A DNA stretch of 64,000 nucleotides from Psychrobacter sp. I-STPA6b (GCF_020662265.1 NZ_VEWM01000069.1:57387-121386); one strand, 5' to 3'; positions 29,253 through 39,052 are shown, counted from the stretch's first letter. Notes: generated from the sequence alone by a model not told the origin. Translations and numbers: made by a program.

Positions 29253-29284
29253 AAAAAAACTGGATAATTTATCCAGTTTTTTTA
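29253..29284 (+). terminator. Rho-independent terminator after aroG-type gene
   Basis: AAAAACTGGATA (29255-29266) pairs perfectly with TATCCAGTTTTT (29270-29281) around a 3-nt loop and is followed by more T residues. The symmetric A/T tracts could also allow function towards pepN. Confidence 0.9.
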
Positions 29285-29341
29285 TTGAGTCTACTTTTTA
29301 TTTAACTTGCAAAGAGATAGCAGAGAGAACTCTGCTAAGTG

Positions 29342-32011
29342 CTAAGCTGTCAAAATATGTTGCAGACTTTCCAGAGTATTTTTAGAGCTAACTTTACTGC
29401 GCAATGCTGTTAAATAGCGTTTTGCAACTACCTGCTGGCTTTGCTCTAATGTATACCAGCGTGCCAGCGCTTGCAATAAACGCGATGCCAGCACAGGGTT
29501 GGTTTTATCCAATTTGGCAACAACTTGGGTATATAAATCTAGCCCCTGCTCACTCCATAATAACGTTGGCTGAGACGCCAAGCTACTTACCACAGCACGT
29601 ATTCGATTTGGCGTTCCCCAATCAAACTTCTGATGAGCAATTAAAGACTCAATATGTTGCACTTGGGTATTTGGATTAGAAGCCTGCACACTAAACCATA
29701 AGTCTATGACTAACGCCTCATTAGCAAACCTCTGATAAAAATCTTGTAGATACTCGTCTTTTTTGCTCAAGTCATAAAATATAATCGCTTGTAATGCACC
29801 AAGGCGTTCTGTCATACATTTGGCTGTATCATACTGTGTATATGCCCATGACGGTGCTTCATCAATACCAGCAGTCAAAGCCATATCAAGTACCACATTA
29901 CGCAATGCTCGCTGACCATTTGCCTCTGGTGTATCCACATACTCCTGAATGGGTAACTGCTGATACAGCTTACTTAACTGAGGCTTCAAACGCTCTGCCA
30001 GTGCTGTTTTTAACTGCTTACGCTGTTTCTTCACCTGTTCTGGTCGATATTCTGTACTAAAGGCTGTCGCTAACTCACGCTCAGAAGGGATATCAAATAA
30101 TCGTGCAGTCAACATAGCATCTGTCTGGCTTAACCGTGCAACGGCTTGCTCAATTGCTGATAGATAACTATCCACTTTATGATGTTGTAATAGCACTCGA
30201 TTGACCAAAGTTTGAGCATGTTGCCACTGATTAAAACCATTGGTTTCATGAGCCACTAAAAAGGCTAAATCTTCATCTGTATAATCATAACTTAACTGCA
30301 CAGGCGCACTAAAATTACGTAAAACAGAAACAATCGGAGCAGTATTATCTGTTGTCTGAATATCTGTAAATGCAAACTGCTGTTCTTGCTCTGTTAATAA
30401 TAATACCTCTTCAGCCAAAATAGCACCTGACTGTGAGTCAAACAGTGCAACAGCAATGGGAATCGGCAATAATTTTGGCTCAGCATAACCAGCAACATGG
30501 CGAGTCTTTTGAGTGAAACGAATGGTTAAACACTGCTCTTTTGCATCATAGTCATGATATCCTGATACATGTGGTGTGGCTGGCTGGGTATACCAAATTA
30601 AAAAGTCTTCAGCTCTCTTATCAGCCACACTCAGTGCTGATAAAAAGTCTTCCACTGTCACAGCTTGTCCATCATAGCGCTTAAAGTATTCATCGGTACC
30701 ACGACGGAAGCCTTCTTTTCCAAGCGTATTTGCAATCATACGCACAACCTCAGCCCCTTTTTCATAGACTGTCGTGGTATAAAAGTTATTAATCTCCACA
30801 AAATTATCAGGACGAGGTGGATGCGCTAATGGACCAGCATCTTCACTAAACTGATGCGCACGCAATGTCGCAACATCATCTATTCGTTGCACAGCAGGTG
30901 ATTGCTGGTCGGCTGAAAAAGACTGGTCACGATAAACCGTAAAGCCCTCTTTTAAACATAACTGAAACCAGTCTCGACACGTAATACGATTTCCTGTCCA
31001 ATTATGGAAATACTCATGAGCAACAACTGCTTTTACATTAAAGCTACGATTATCCGTTGTTGTCTCAGGACTAGATAGCACACATGCCGTATTAAAGATA
31101 TTAAGACCCTTATTTTCCATAGCACCCATATTAAACTGGCTAACGGCAACAATCATATAACGGTCTAAATCATAAGCACGACCATAGTTTTTTTCATCCC
31201 AAGCCATGGCATCTTTTAATGCTTGCATAGCGACATGACATTTTTCAATATCATACGACTTTGCATACAACTCTAATAAAACCTCTCGACCCTCTATCGT
31301 CGTATAATGATCCTGCATCACATCCAAGTCAGCAAAAACACAAGCAAATAAATAACTTGGTTTACGTGTTGGGTCTTCCCATAGCGCATAATGACGATGC
31401 TCACCCACCGCACCCGAATCAATCAAATTACCATTTGCCAACAAGGTCGGGAACTTTTTATCTGCCTCTAAACGAGTGGTAAAGGTTGCCAACACATCTG
31501 GTCGGTCAGGATAAAAGGTAATCTTACGAAATCCTTCAGGCTCACATTGAGTCACATACATTTGCTCAATATCAACGCCTGATGCCTCTTGCTTATCTGC
31601 TTGATCTCCAGCTAAATACAAGCCTTCAAGCGCTGTATTCTTCTGTGGCTCAATACGCACCTGAATATTTAAAGTAACCCTATCAGGTGCTTGATGAATA
31701 GATAACCCTTGCTCATCTAACGTGTAATCCGCCTCTGTCAGCAAGCGTTCATTCATTGAGATACTAAGTAGCTGTAAATCTTGTCCCGCCAGCCATAACT
31801 CACCCTCATGCTCACGGTACATCACCAATTGGCTATCAACCAAGGCATGATCATCAAATAACTTAATATCCAAATCAATATGCTCAACTGCAAATACAGG
31901 AGGCTGATAATCTTTTAAATAAATTTTAGTTGGTGTTGGCTCATGAGCAGGTGCATCTGGCACATCACTGTCAATCACTTGTTCATCTACTACTGTATTT
32001 GCTGTACTCAT
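29342..32011 (-). CDS. pepN: Aminopeptidase N
   Basis: An 889-residue M1-family zinc metallopeptidase that removes N-terminal amino acids from peptides in the cytoplasm. The exopeptidase motif GAMENKG and the zinc site HEYFHNW followed by the distal Glu in CLKEGFTVY are intact. The C-terminal helical domain (DUF3458 type) is complete. Length is close to the 870 residues of E. coli PepN. The N-terminus carries about 30 extra residues (MSTANTVVDEQVIDSDVPDA). AGGT lies before the ATG. It faces away from a hypothetical gene. Confidence 0.97.
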   Translation of the reverse strand: MSTANTVVDEQVIDSDVPDAPAHEPTPTKIYLKDYQPPVFAVEHIDLDIKLFDDHALVDSQLVMYREHEGELWLAGQDLQLLSISMNERLLTEADYTLDEQGLSIHQAPDRVTLNIQVRIEPQKNTALEGLYLAGDQADKQEASGVDIEQMYVTQCEPEGFRKITFYPDRPDVLATFTTRLEADKKFPTLLANGNLIDSGAVGEHRHYALWEDPTRKPSYLFACVFADLDVMQDHYTTIEGREVLLELYAKSYDIEKCHVAMQALKDAMAWDEKNYGRAYDLDRYMIVAVSQFNMGAMENKGLNIFNTACVLSSPETTTDNRSFNVKAVVAHEYFHNWTGNRITCRDWFQLCLKEGFTVYRDQSFSADQQSPAVQRIDDVATLRAHQFSEDAGPLAHPPRPDNFVEINNFYTTTVYEKGAEVVRMIANTLGKEGFRRGTDEYFKRYDGQAVTVEDFLSALSVADKRAEDFLIWYTQPATPHVSGYHDYDAKEQCLTIRFTQKTRHVAGYAEPKLLPIPIAVALFDSQSGAILAEEVLLLTEQEQQFAFTDIQTTDNTAPIVSVLRNFSAPVQLSYDYTDEDLAFLVAHETNGFNQWQHAQTLVNRVLLQHHKVDSYLSAIEQAVARLSQTDAMLTARLFDIPSERELATAFSTEYRPEQVKKQRKQLKTALAERLKPQLSKLYQQLPIQEYVDTPEANGQRALRNVVLDMALTAGIDEAPSWAYTQYDTAKCMTERLGALQAIIFYDLSKKDEYLQDFYQRFANEALVIDLWFSVQASNPNTQVQHIESLIAHQKFDWGTPNRIRAVVSSLASQPTLLWSEQGLDLYTQVVAKLDKTNPVLASRLLQALARWYTLEQSQQVVAKRYLTALRSKVSSKNTLESLQHILTA

Positions 32012-32145
32012 AATCTACCTTGCCTATGTTAAATGGATTCTTGTCTTATAATAAATAAGGGCTATCAACCATATTAGGTTATAATGGGTATGTCATAACA
32101 TGAATACAAGCCCTAACCTTTCATCAAAAAATTAATATCATCTTT

Positions 32146-32970
32146 ATGCCAAACTCCCAAGATAATCAACAAATTACACCCATCTTATACCTTGCCATGA
32201 GCCATGTCGCAGACATACTGCAACAACATAGCTCAACTTCTCAAACCATAAGCACTGACACTGACTCATCCAAAACAGATAATCCAGAGCTAATAGCAAC
32301 AGAAATAGAGCAACCCACTTCTTACTTATTTATCTGTGATGATACTTCTTTTATTGATGCTCAAATATCTGCCTATTTTAGTACCACAGCTAATCAGCGA
32401 AATCAGAATATTCAACAAACTGCAAATACACTACTGAATATCGCGCCACAAACGGATGTGCCGACAACAATAAGCCATCAGCAACAAATACAGATAGTAA
32501 CTGAAGCAGAGTTTTTAAACATGCCCTATCATCAACAGTATGATTTTGGATGTTATATTGATGTTACTATTCTTCAATATCTGCTCAAACCCTATTTATC
32601 AACAACATCGCCACAAACACCATCCACACTCCCCAGCATCACCACAGAAAAACGCAACAAAATTGCGAATATCAGCATCCGACTACGTGACTTATTTGCT
32701 CGCCAAAGTGTGATTGTTAGCAATAAAGAGCTGGATTTACTCGCTTATGGCTTTACCCGTCTAAAAAATATGGCTCAGCCTAATAGTAATCATATCAATC
32801 ACAGTACGCAGAAATCCACCACATCCTCTGCCATAGCCCCTATAACAACGCCACTGGCACAACACCTATCCATATGGCAATTTAATCTATATGACTATAA
32901 ATACCGACCAGACTGGCTAAATGCTAAATATTGGGCAAATCCAGAAAATTTTGATAAATATCGCTGGTAA
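32146..32970 (+). CDS. Hypothetical protein, possibly DUF6231-like
   Basis: 274 residues, cytoplasmic, no signal peptide or membrane helix. A Thr/Ser/Gln-rich, poorly conserved-looking N-terminal half contains the core strand SYLFICDDTSFIDAQI. The C-terminal half reads IRLRDLFARQSVIVS, LLAYGFTRLK and ends DWLNAKYWANPENFDKYRW. That C-terminal Trp/Tyr-rich tail recalls a family of uncharacterised gammaproteobacterial proteins (DUF6231 from memory; not verified). Long low-complexity insertions (about 45-65, 85-110 and 225-245) are typical of this genome's proteins. No strong ribosome binding site. Function unknown. Confidence 0.7.
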   Translation: MPNSQDNQQITPILYLAMSHVADILQQHSSTSQTISTDTDSSKTDNPELIATEIEQPTSYLFICDDTSFIDAQISAYFSTTANQRNQNIQQTANTLLNIAPQTDVPTTISHQQQIQIVTEAEFLNMPYHQQYDFGCYIDVTILQYLLKPYLSTTSPQTPSTLPSITTEKRNKIANISIRLRDLFARQSVIVSNKELDLLAYGFTRLKNMAQPNSNHINHSTQKSTTSSAIAPITTPLAQHLSIWQFNLYDYKYRPDWLNAKYWANPENFDKYRW

Positions 32971-33366
32971 CAGAAATAATATGACCAATAGATAGCTAAA
33001 ATTGTATTTTTAGCACCTAAAACCCATTTATTTTTCCATCATATACCAAAACTACTTGTCTAAAGATACAAACTTTGCCATTATCTACACAGCAGTTTAC
33101 AGTAAGACTACTTACAAAAATTAACATCAAGTTTAATATGAGTCGTCATTCTATAAATATTCATTACGCCAGCGTCACACACGCTCAGTTAATAGATATT
33201 TGATTTGGCACATACCAAAACTATGATGTCACCAGTTTTACTGAAACAAAGATATTTACTTAGCTGTATTGTGACTAGTCTATCCTACTAATACGTCTTG
33301 GATTGGATGACAATGTGAAGTGAAGTAAATACGGATTAATTACTATTATTAGAGAACGTTGAGGAA
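32971..33366. other. Leader region of pal
   Basis: 396 bp without a gene. No repeat or operator recognised; it presumably holds the pal promoter. The RBS GAGG is at 33361-33364. Confidence 0.4.
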
Positions 33367-33372
33367 ATGTAT

Positions 33373-33891
33373 ATGCAATCTATTGCCAAACTTACCGCCC
33401 TATCAGTACTATCAGCTGTCCTTGCTATTACCACTGGTTGTGCAACTAAACGTGCGAATACTTCAGAAGTTGTTGTAGCACCAATGGGTATTCCTGGTGG
33501 CTCAATCTATGGTAGCGGTAGTGGACTGGTGTCAAACTCTGCAGTTATTGTTAGCGGTTCTGAACAGCTTAATAGCACTGTATACTTCGCCTTTGACAGT
33601 AGCGCACTAGATACACAGGCACGTATGATACTAGATCAACAAGCAGGCTTTTTAAATAGTAACCCAAGCGCACAAGTTTTGGTTGCTGGTTATACCGATG
33701 AGCGCGGTAGCCGTGAATATAACCATGCTTTAGGTGAGCGTCGAGCTCAATCAGTCAAAAGCTATTTGACAACTCAAGGTGTAGCTGCTTCTCGTATACA
33801 GACCATCAGTTATGGTGAAGATGACCCAGCAGTACCTGGTCATACTGAACAAGACTACGCACTAAACCGCCGTGCTGTTTTATCTTATTAA
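33373..33891 (+). CDS. pal: Peptidoglycan-associated lipoprotein, OmpA family
   Basis: 172 residues. A lipoprotein signal with lipobox TTGC (Cys near residue 23) anchors it in the outer membrane. The C-terminal OmpA-like domain binds peptidoglycan: VYFAFDSSALD, then GYTDERGSREYNHALGERRA and RRAVLSY at the end. In the Tol-Pal system it ties the outer membrane to the wall at division. The ATG at 33373 is chosen because GAGG lies eight bases upstream; the ATG at 33367 would be too close. No tolQRAB genes flank it, so pal is separated from the tol cluster or this is a Pal-like paralogue. Confidence 0.88.
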   Translation: MQSIAKLTALSVLSAVLAITTGCATKRANTSEVVVAPMGIPGGSIYGSGSGLVSNSAVIVSGSEQLNSTVYFAFDSSALDTQARMILDQQAGFLNSNPSAQVLVAGYTDERGSREYNHALGERRAQSVKSYLTTQGVAASRIQTISYGEDDPAVPGHTEQDYALNRRAVLSY

Positions 33892-34014
33892 TAAATGAAC
33901 ATCTTATAGCTAGAACTAGTGTTAGTATTGTATTTACTACAATCTGGTTATGTTGATACAAGTTTCGAATGTATCACTAAACAACTGAGTTGACTAATAA
34001 TATAAAGCTGTTAA

Positions 34015-34042
34015 AAAAGACCCATAAATAGTGGGTCTTTTC
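34015..34042 (+). terminator. Rho-independent terminator after pal
   Basis: AAAAGACCCA and TGGGTCTTTT pair perfectly around a 7-nt loop, 120 bp after the pal stop codon. Confidence 0.85.
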
Positions 34043-34133
34043 TATAATATAAGCTCCAAAATATCGGCTTAACAGTTAGTACAATAACAACATGATATAA
34101 GACACTATCTGATTTTATGACTACCAACCCTAC

Positions 34134-34823
34134 ATGCACTTAATAAATACTGAGTTTATTGCATTTACTGATGATGCTACTCCGACTACTTTTTCACACA
34201 CGAACGCTAGCCTATGGGTTGCTATCGCACAGTTTGATTCTGTGACAACAGCTAACACAAAATTAACACGTCCACAGCTACATCAGGCACAACGCCAAGC
34301 TGTACGTCAACTACTAAAACAAACTCTAGAAAAGCTTAATATCCAAGATACGATTGATAGTACTACCTACCCTTACCGATTATACAAAACACAATATTAC
34401 ATCTGCTTTAGTCATTCACAATACTGGGTCAGCTGCGCCTTACACAAGCAGTTGCCTATTGGCATTGATATTGAAAAAAATATAATTAAACATAGCATTG
34501 CTCAACGCTTCTTTCATCAAAGGGTATTAACCAAATATACTCAATTAGAACCGCAATATCAGCCAACTTATTTAAAACTATGCTGGATGTTGGCAGAAGC
34601 CTGCCTAAAAAAAGAAAATGGGAAGCAACTGGCTACCTATCTACAAAGAGATCATACCTGTATTGCTCAACAACTCATTTGTTTCTTAGAGTATCGACAA
34701 AACGAGGCAAATAAGATAGAGCAAAATAGTATATCCATCAAAGCTCAAGACTTATCAAAACAATACCAGCATTTAGCAGCCATTATCTATCTACCCTATT
34801 CTTCACTCATCATTGTCATATAG
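34134..34823 (+). CDS. 4'-phosphopantetheinyl transferase superfamily protein
   Basis: 229 residues resembling Sfp/AcpT-type enzymes that move phosphopantetheine from CoA to a serine of carrier proteins. The signature segments are in order: YICFSHSQYWVSCAL, then the metal-binding GIDIE near residue 104, then CWMLAEACLKKENGK near 145. The usual third motif is W-(S/T)-x-K-E-A-x2-K; here the glutamate is kept but the lysine of KE is alanine. This may be a divergent but active enzyme or one with altered activity. The ribosome binding site is weak and the ATG overlaps an out-of-frame short frame from 34117. It converges on carO with a shared bidirectional terminator. Confidence 0.75.
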   Translation: MHLINTEFIAFTDDATPTTFSHTNASLWVAIAQFDSVTTANTKLTRPQLHQAQRQAVRQLLKQTLEKLNIQDTIDSTTYPYRLYKTQYYICFSHSQYWVSCALHKQLPIGIDIEKNIIKHSIAQRFFHQRVLTKYTQLEPQYQPTYLKLCWMLAEACLKKENGKQLATYLQRDHTCIAQQLICFLEYRQNEANKIEQNSISIKAQDLSKQYQHLAAIIYLPYSSLIIVI

Positions 34824-34867
34824 TCATAACAATTCTCTTAATTCTAAGAACAAAAAGCTTGGAGAAT

Positions 34868-34898
34868 AAAAAAAACGACCCGAAGGTCGTTTTTTTAT
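34868..34898. terminator. Bidirectional terminator between the PPTase gene and carO
   Basis: A perfect 12-bp stem (AAAAAAACGACC / GGTCGTTTTTTT) with a CGAA tetraloop. The A tract and T tract let it work from both converging genes. Confidence 0.93.
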
Positions 34899-34923
34899 AA
34901 GCTCATAAGTACTATTTAATCAA

Positions 34924-35748
34924 TTAGAAGCGGTAAGTAACACCAACTTTAGCGATTGGGTACCATTTTAGCTCATTGTCATTGATTTTTTCTTCAGCCG
35001 CATCTTCGAAGTTACGTGCATTTGCACTATCAGCTACAACTGGTGCACCTTTTACAGTTACGTCTGACTTGTAATCACCCATATAAGCAGCACCGGCTTC
35101 AGCAAACATACCCCAACGGTTGTTGATGTTTGGACGGAATCCAAGGGTTGCATATGGTGCTAAAGCATTTTTGTTTTTAGCTTCAACTTCTACAGTAGTT
35201 CCAGTAGGAACAGTATAGTTTACATCATCAATACTAATAGTTGCTGTCTTACCAGAAGTAGGTGTTAATGTAGCATTGATTTCATTACGAGGTACCATAA
35301 CACCCGCGCCAACTGTCAACCAGTTTTTCAATGGACGCATTTGTACGCCAAGGTATGGGTTGCTAGATTTAACGCGGTAATCTAAAGTACCTTTAAAGTC
35401 ATCATATTCTTCACCAAGTGCTTTACCCCAGTTAATCCAAGAATCATTTGCATCAAGGTCAATATCACCATCGATTTTCATGCCAGACCAACCAGCTTGA
35501 AGCTCAGTTGATTCGTTTAGACCCCATGCAATATTTGCACCGTAGCCTAGAGTACCGATTTCAGCACTAACAGCGGCTGGATGAGTCGCTGTATCAAATA
35601 ATGTCTTAGTAGTACCAACAACAGCGCCAGCGGCATTGCGTACGATACCATTTTCAGGGTTGTATTCATAAGCTTGTGGCTCAGCTGCCATTGCTGCAGT
35701 TGTGCCTAATACTGCCATTGAAATAACAGATAGTTTGATAAGTTTCAT
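34924..35748 (-). CDS. carO: CarO-like outer membrane beta-barrel protein
   Basis: 274 residues with a clear signal peptide (LSVISMAVLGTTAAMAA) and C-terminal GVTYRF ending in phenylalanine, as needed for barrel assembly. Compared with the remembered Acinetobacter CarO sequence, the matching blocks are AEIGTLGYGANIAWGLN, APYATLGFRPNINNRWGMFA and ELKWYPIAKVGV. CarO forms an eight-stranded channel linked to uptake of basic amino acids and, in Acinetobacter, carbapenem entry. The segment at about 155-185 looks like a long extracellular loop rich in Thr and Val. TGAGGAGA precedes the ATG. Symbol is by similarity; substrate is not established here. Confidence 0.82.
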   Translation of the reverse strand: MKLIKLSVISMAVLGTTAAMAAEPQAYEYNPENGIVRNAAGAVVGTTKTLFDTATHPAAVSAEIGTLGYGANIAWGLNESTELQAGWSGMKIDGDIDLDANDSWINWGKALGEEYDDFKGTLDYRVKSSNPYLGVQMRPLKNWLTVGAGVMVPRNEINATLTPTSGKTATISIDDVNYTVPTGTTVEVEAKNKNALAPYATLGFRPNINNRWGMFAEAGAAYMGDYKSDVTVKGAPVVADSANARNFEDAAEEKINDNELKWYPIAKVGVTYRF

Positions 35749-36631
35749 AAAATCTCCTCAAATTATGACAAATAGTAGTGACCTTAAATAAGTCATTTAC
35801 CTCTCCTATAGTCATCACGCACTATTATAGATATTACTAAAAATTATACAACTGATATCTATCTACTGCATTGTCTATAGTAAAGGAAATATAGTGATAA
35901 ATTTATAAACTTATTAATATGCCACCTGTTTACGAGAGCATATTAAACCTTTTTTATGCACTAATGTCACCCCCAAGCTGTCATGTTTTATTTAAAGTTC
36001 TGTAATTTTTGAGTATATCTTGTAAGTAGTTCTTGCTTATTATATAAGAAATGATGCTCAATTCACTATATTTGTGATTTTCAATGTGATAGTACGGTGA
36101 TATTTTTATAGAATATCTAAATTCAAAAAAATAAAAAACACTCTATTTATAGTAAACAGAGAATCGTGCGGACGTGACATCACCAGACACATCTATTACA
36201 ATAGCGACTACTGAGAGGTGTTGCATCATCAGTATTTTTAGTCACTTTATCATCTTTTATTGACATTAATAATATTATGATTGACTTAAATCAATCATAT
36301 ATCAGATAAAAGATTTAGCTAAATTTACTTATGTCAGGCTCAGTGTGCCGTAATATAGTCTGTATCATTAAACTAATTATATTCTTAATTTTATATGGTT
36401 TGATTATATACTTATTACATATTTTTAAGTTGTTAAGTAATATCGAGTTTTTCTAAGTAGCTTTCAAACCACGTTAATGTTACCTACTGTCATTTTAATA
36501 GTTCTAAACATATATGGTTTTAAAGTTATTTAAGAAAGTTTAGAAAATAACGGCATAGATTAACGACACCTGCGTTATAGGTCTTTATTCACTTAATATC
36601 TTTATTCACTTTCAATATTAGATAGGAGTTT
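35749..36631. other. Long divergent leader carO / ahcY with inverted and direct repeats
   Basis: 883 bp with no gene. It contains: a palindrome TATGATTGA-CTTAAA-TCAATCATA (36276-36299) whose centre TTGACTTAAATCAA is one base off the FNR consensus; a local hairpin TACTGA/TCAGTA (36209-36234) followed by TTTTT; a segment ACTGAGAGGTGTTGCA (36210-36225) vaguely like the SAH riboswitch core, with CAGGCTCAGT at 36335-36344 able to pair back; and a 13-bp direct repeat TCTTTATTCACTT (36582-36594 and 36599-36611) just before the ahcY ribosome binding site. None is proven functional. Confidence 0.45.
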
Positions 36632-38059
36632 ATGATGAACGCAGTGTCATCTTCTAATTCATCAACCACTACCCCCACCGACTTCACTGATTACAAGATT
36701 GCTGATATTAGCTTGGCAGATTATGGTCGCCGAGAAATCTCATTAGCAGAGGCTGAAATGCCAGCATTGATGGGCATTCGTCGCCGCTATCAGGCTGAGC
36801 AACCACTCGCTGGTGCAAAAATTTTGGGTTGTATTCATATGACCATCCAAACCGCTGTTCTGATTGAAACATTGGTTGCGTTAGGTGCAGAAGTTCGTTG
36901 GACATCATGTAATATTTTCTCTACCCAAGACCATGCTGCCGCCGCTATTGCTGCTGCTGGAATACCTGTATACGCATGGAAAGGTGAGACCGAAGAAGAA
37001 TACGAATGGTGTCTACGCCAACAACTCCATGCAGGCGGTGAAGCTTCAGGTCAGCTATGGGATGCCAATCTTATTTTAGATGATGGTGGTGACTTGACTG
37101 CTTTGGTACACAATGAGTATCCACAGTTACTTGACAATATTCATGGTATTTCTGAGGAGACAACTACTGGTGTACACCGTCTACTAGATATGCTCAATAA
37201 AGGCACTTTAAAAGTACCTGCTATCAATGTAAATGATGCGGTTACTAAGTCAAAAAATGATAACAAATACGGCTGTCGCCACAGCTTAAATGATGCCATC
37301 AAACGAGCCACTGATATGCTCTTAGCTGGTCGTCGTGCGCTGGTCGTTGGCTATGGTGATGTTGGTAAAGGCTCTGCACAAAGCTTACGCCAAGAAGGTA
37401 TGATTGTACGTGTTTCAGAAGTAGATCCTATCTGTGCCATGCAGGCATGTATGGATGGTTATGAAGTAGTGTCACCTTATATTGATGGTAAAAACACCAA
37501 TGATGGCAGTAGCATCAATACTCGTCTATTACAAGATACTGATTTAATCGTAACCACTACAGGTAACTATCACGTTTGTGACCGCCATATGCTAGCAGCA
37601 TTAAAATCTAGTGCAGTCGTCTGTAATATTGGTCATTTTGATACAGAGATTGATACACAGTTTATGCGTGATAACTGGCGCTGGGTTGAGATTAAACCGC
37701 AAGTACATCAAGTCTTCCGCTCTGATGCAGATGAGGATTATTTAATCTTATTAGCAGAGGGTCGATTGGTCAATTTGGGTAACGCAACAGGGCATCCTTC
37801 TCGTGTTATGGATGGTTCATTTGCTAACCAAGTACTCGCACAGATATACCTTTATGAGCAAAAATTTGCCGAATTGCCAAAAGATAGCCGTGCAGAGAGC
37901 CTCTATGTCAAAGTTTTACCCAAGAAACTAGACGAAGAAGTAGCCGCTGCAATGGTTGCTGGGTTTAATGGCACTATCACGCAACTGACGGCTGAACAAG
38001 CTGATTATTTGGGTGTGCCTGTTGAAGGTCCGTTTAAAGCTGATGACTATAAATACTAA
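36632..38059 (+). CDS. ahcY: Adenosylhomocysteinase
   Basis: 475 residues. It splits S-adenosylhomocysteine into adenosine and homocysteine, removing the inhibitory product of methyl transfer. Diagnostic stretches are [48 protein letters not shown], the NAD loop [12 protein letters not shown] and the C-terminal PFKADDYKY. Length fits the bacterial family that carries an internal insert of about 40 residues. Two tandem ATGs occur at 36632 and 36635 behind GGAG. metF follows after 17 bp, so homocysteine release and methyl-folate supply for its remethylation are co-expressed. Confidence 0.98.
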   Translation: MMNAVSSSNSSTTTPTDFTDYKIADISLADYGRREISLAEAEMPALMGIRRRYQAEQPLAGAKILGCIHMTIQTAVLIETLVALGAEVRWTSCNIFSTQDHAAAAIAAAGIPVYAWKGETEEEYEWCLRQQLHAGGEASGQLWDANLILDDGGDLTALVHNEYPQLLDNIHGISEETTTGVHRLLDMLNKGTLKVPAINVNDAVTKSKNDNKYGCRHSLNDAIKRATDMLLAGRRALVVGYGDVGKGSAQSLRQEGMIVRVSEVDPICAMQACMDGYEVVSPYIDGKNTNDGSSINTRLLQDTDLIVTTTGNYHVCDRHMLAALKSSAVVCNIGHFDTEIDTQFMRDNWRWVEIKPQVHQVFRSDADEDYLILLAEGRLVNLGNATGHPSRVMDGSFANQVLAQIYLYEQKFAELPKDSRAESLYVKVLPKKLDEEVAAAMVAGFNGTITQLTAEQADYLGVPVEGPFKADDYKY

Positions 38060-38076
38060 GCCGGTTGGAGCAGATC

Positions 38077-38925
38077 ATGACAGCCAAGCCAACGTTTTCT
38101 TTTGAGTTTTATCCCCCAAAGACCTCTGCTGGTCAGGAAAAGCTGGGGACGACTTTTGATGAGCTTAATGCACTATCACCCAGTTACTTTTCAGTGACCT
38201 ATGGAGCTGGTGGCTCTACACGTGAGCGTACACTAGATACAATTAATATGCTTAAAAAACATGGTGCAACCGATATTGCACCGCATATTTCTTGTATTGG
38301 TGATGATAAGTCACAAATTGCTGAGCTGCTTGAATACTATCAGTCGATTGGTATCTCGCGTCTGGTGGCATTACGTGGTGACTTGCCTTCAGGGCAGGTC
38401 GGCATGGGTGAGCTGCCTTTTGCTCGCGATTTGGTCGCTTTTATTCGTGAGCAAACAGGCGATGCCTTTTATATTGAAGTCGCAGCTTATCCTGAGATGC
38501 ACCCACAAGCTCGTAGCTTTGCCTCTGATGTACAGAACTTAGTCAATAAGTATCAAGCGGGTGCAAATGCAGCCATTACTCAGTTTTTCTTTAATGCAGA
38601 CAGCTATTTGTACTTGCGTGATGCGCTAGAAAAACAAGGTATTGATACACAAAAACAGCCTCTAATTGCTGGTATCATGCCCATCACTAGCTCATCAAGT
38701 CTGGTACGTTTTGCTGATAGCTGTGGTGCGGATATTCCTCGTTATGTTCGTAAGCAATTGACCGATTTTGGTGATGATCGCAAAGCCATTCGTGAGTTTG
38801 GTTTTGAGGTAGTATATAAACTATGTGAACGCTTAATAGCGGAGTCTGTGCCAGCGCTACATTTCTATACGATGAATAAAACTGAGCCAAATCGAAAGTT
38901 GGTTAAAGCACTTGGGCTTCAATAG
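38077..38925 (+). CDS. metF: 5,10-methylenetetrahydrofolate reductase
   Basis: A 282-residue FAD-dependent TIM-barrel enzyme that makes 5-methyltetrahydrofolate for methionine synthesis. The start MTAKPTFSFEFYPPKT and the blocks SVTYGAGGSTRERT, LVALRGDLP, EVAAYPEMHP, ITQFFFNADSY and IMPITSSSSL are typical. The ATG at 38077 is used, with GGAG seven bases upstream; an upstream TTG in frame would overlap that site. It is the second gene of the ahcY-metF operon. A degenerate miniature element starts 12 bp after its stop. Confidence 0.97.
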   Translation: MTAKPTFSFEFYPPKTSAGQEKLGTTFDELNALSPSYFSVTYGAGGSTRERTLDTINMLKKHGATDIAPHISCIGDDKSQIAELLEYYQSIGISRLVALRGDLPSGQVGMGELPFARDLVAFIREQTGDAFYIEVAAYPEMHPQARSFASDVQNLVNKYQAGANAAITQFFFNADSYLYLRDALEKQGIDTQKQPLIAGIMPITSSSSLVRFADSCGADIPRYVRKQLTDFGDDRKAIREFGFEVVYKLCERLIAESVPALHFYTMNKTEPNRKLVKALGLQ

Positions 38926-38937
38926 TCCTCAAGCTCA

Positions 38938-39052
38938 GGGTCTATTGAACATGGATTTTCATAGGGAAAATTTAGTTACTTTTACATAAAAGCAAAAAGT
39001 GGCTACATCCCATGTCAATACTAGCCTAACGATGTAGAAATTTAATAGACCC
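38938..39052. mobile_element. Degenerate miniature element, short form
   Basis: 115 bp from GGGTCTATTGAACATGGATT to AATTTCTACATCGTTAGGCT in reverse, ending TTTAATAGACCC. It is alignable throughout with the short copy at 1558-1673. Flanks are CA on the left and TA on the right, so the target duplication has decayed. Confidence 0.75.

Noticed and set aside
29404..30060. Plus-strand frames of about 90 codons inside pepN
   Set aside because: Antisense to a secure, full-length aminopeptidase N with no ribosome binding sites.
33367..33372. Upstream ATG for pal
   Set aside because: Only two bases separate it from GAGG, whereas the second ATG has the normal spacing.
36206..36240. Simple terminator reading of the hairpin before ahcY
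   Set aside because: The stem is only six base pairs with a 14-nt loop, too weak to call a terminator although T residues follow.
38065..38076. TTG start four codons upstream for metF
   Set aside because: The TTG overlaps the GGAG that serves the ATG at 38077, and the added residues are not conserved in MetF.
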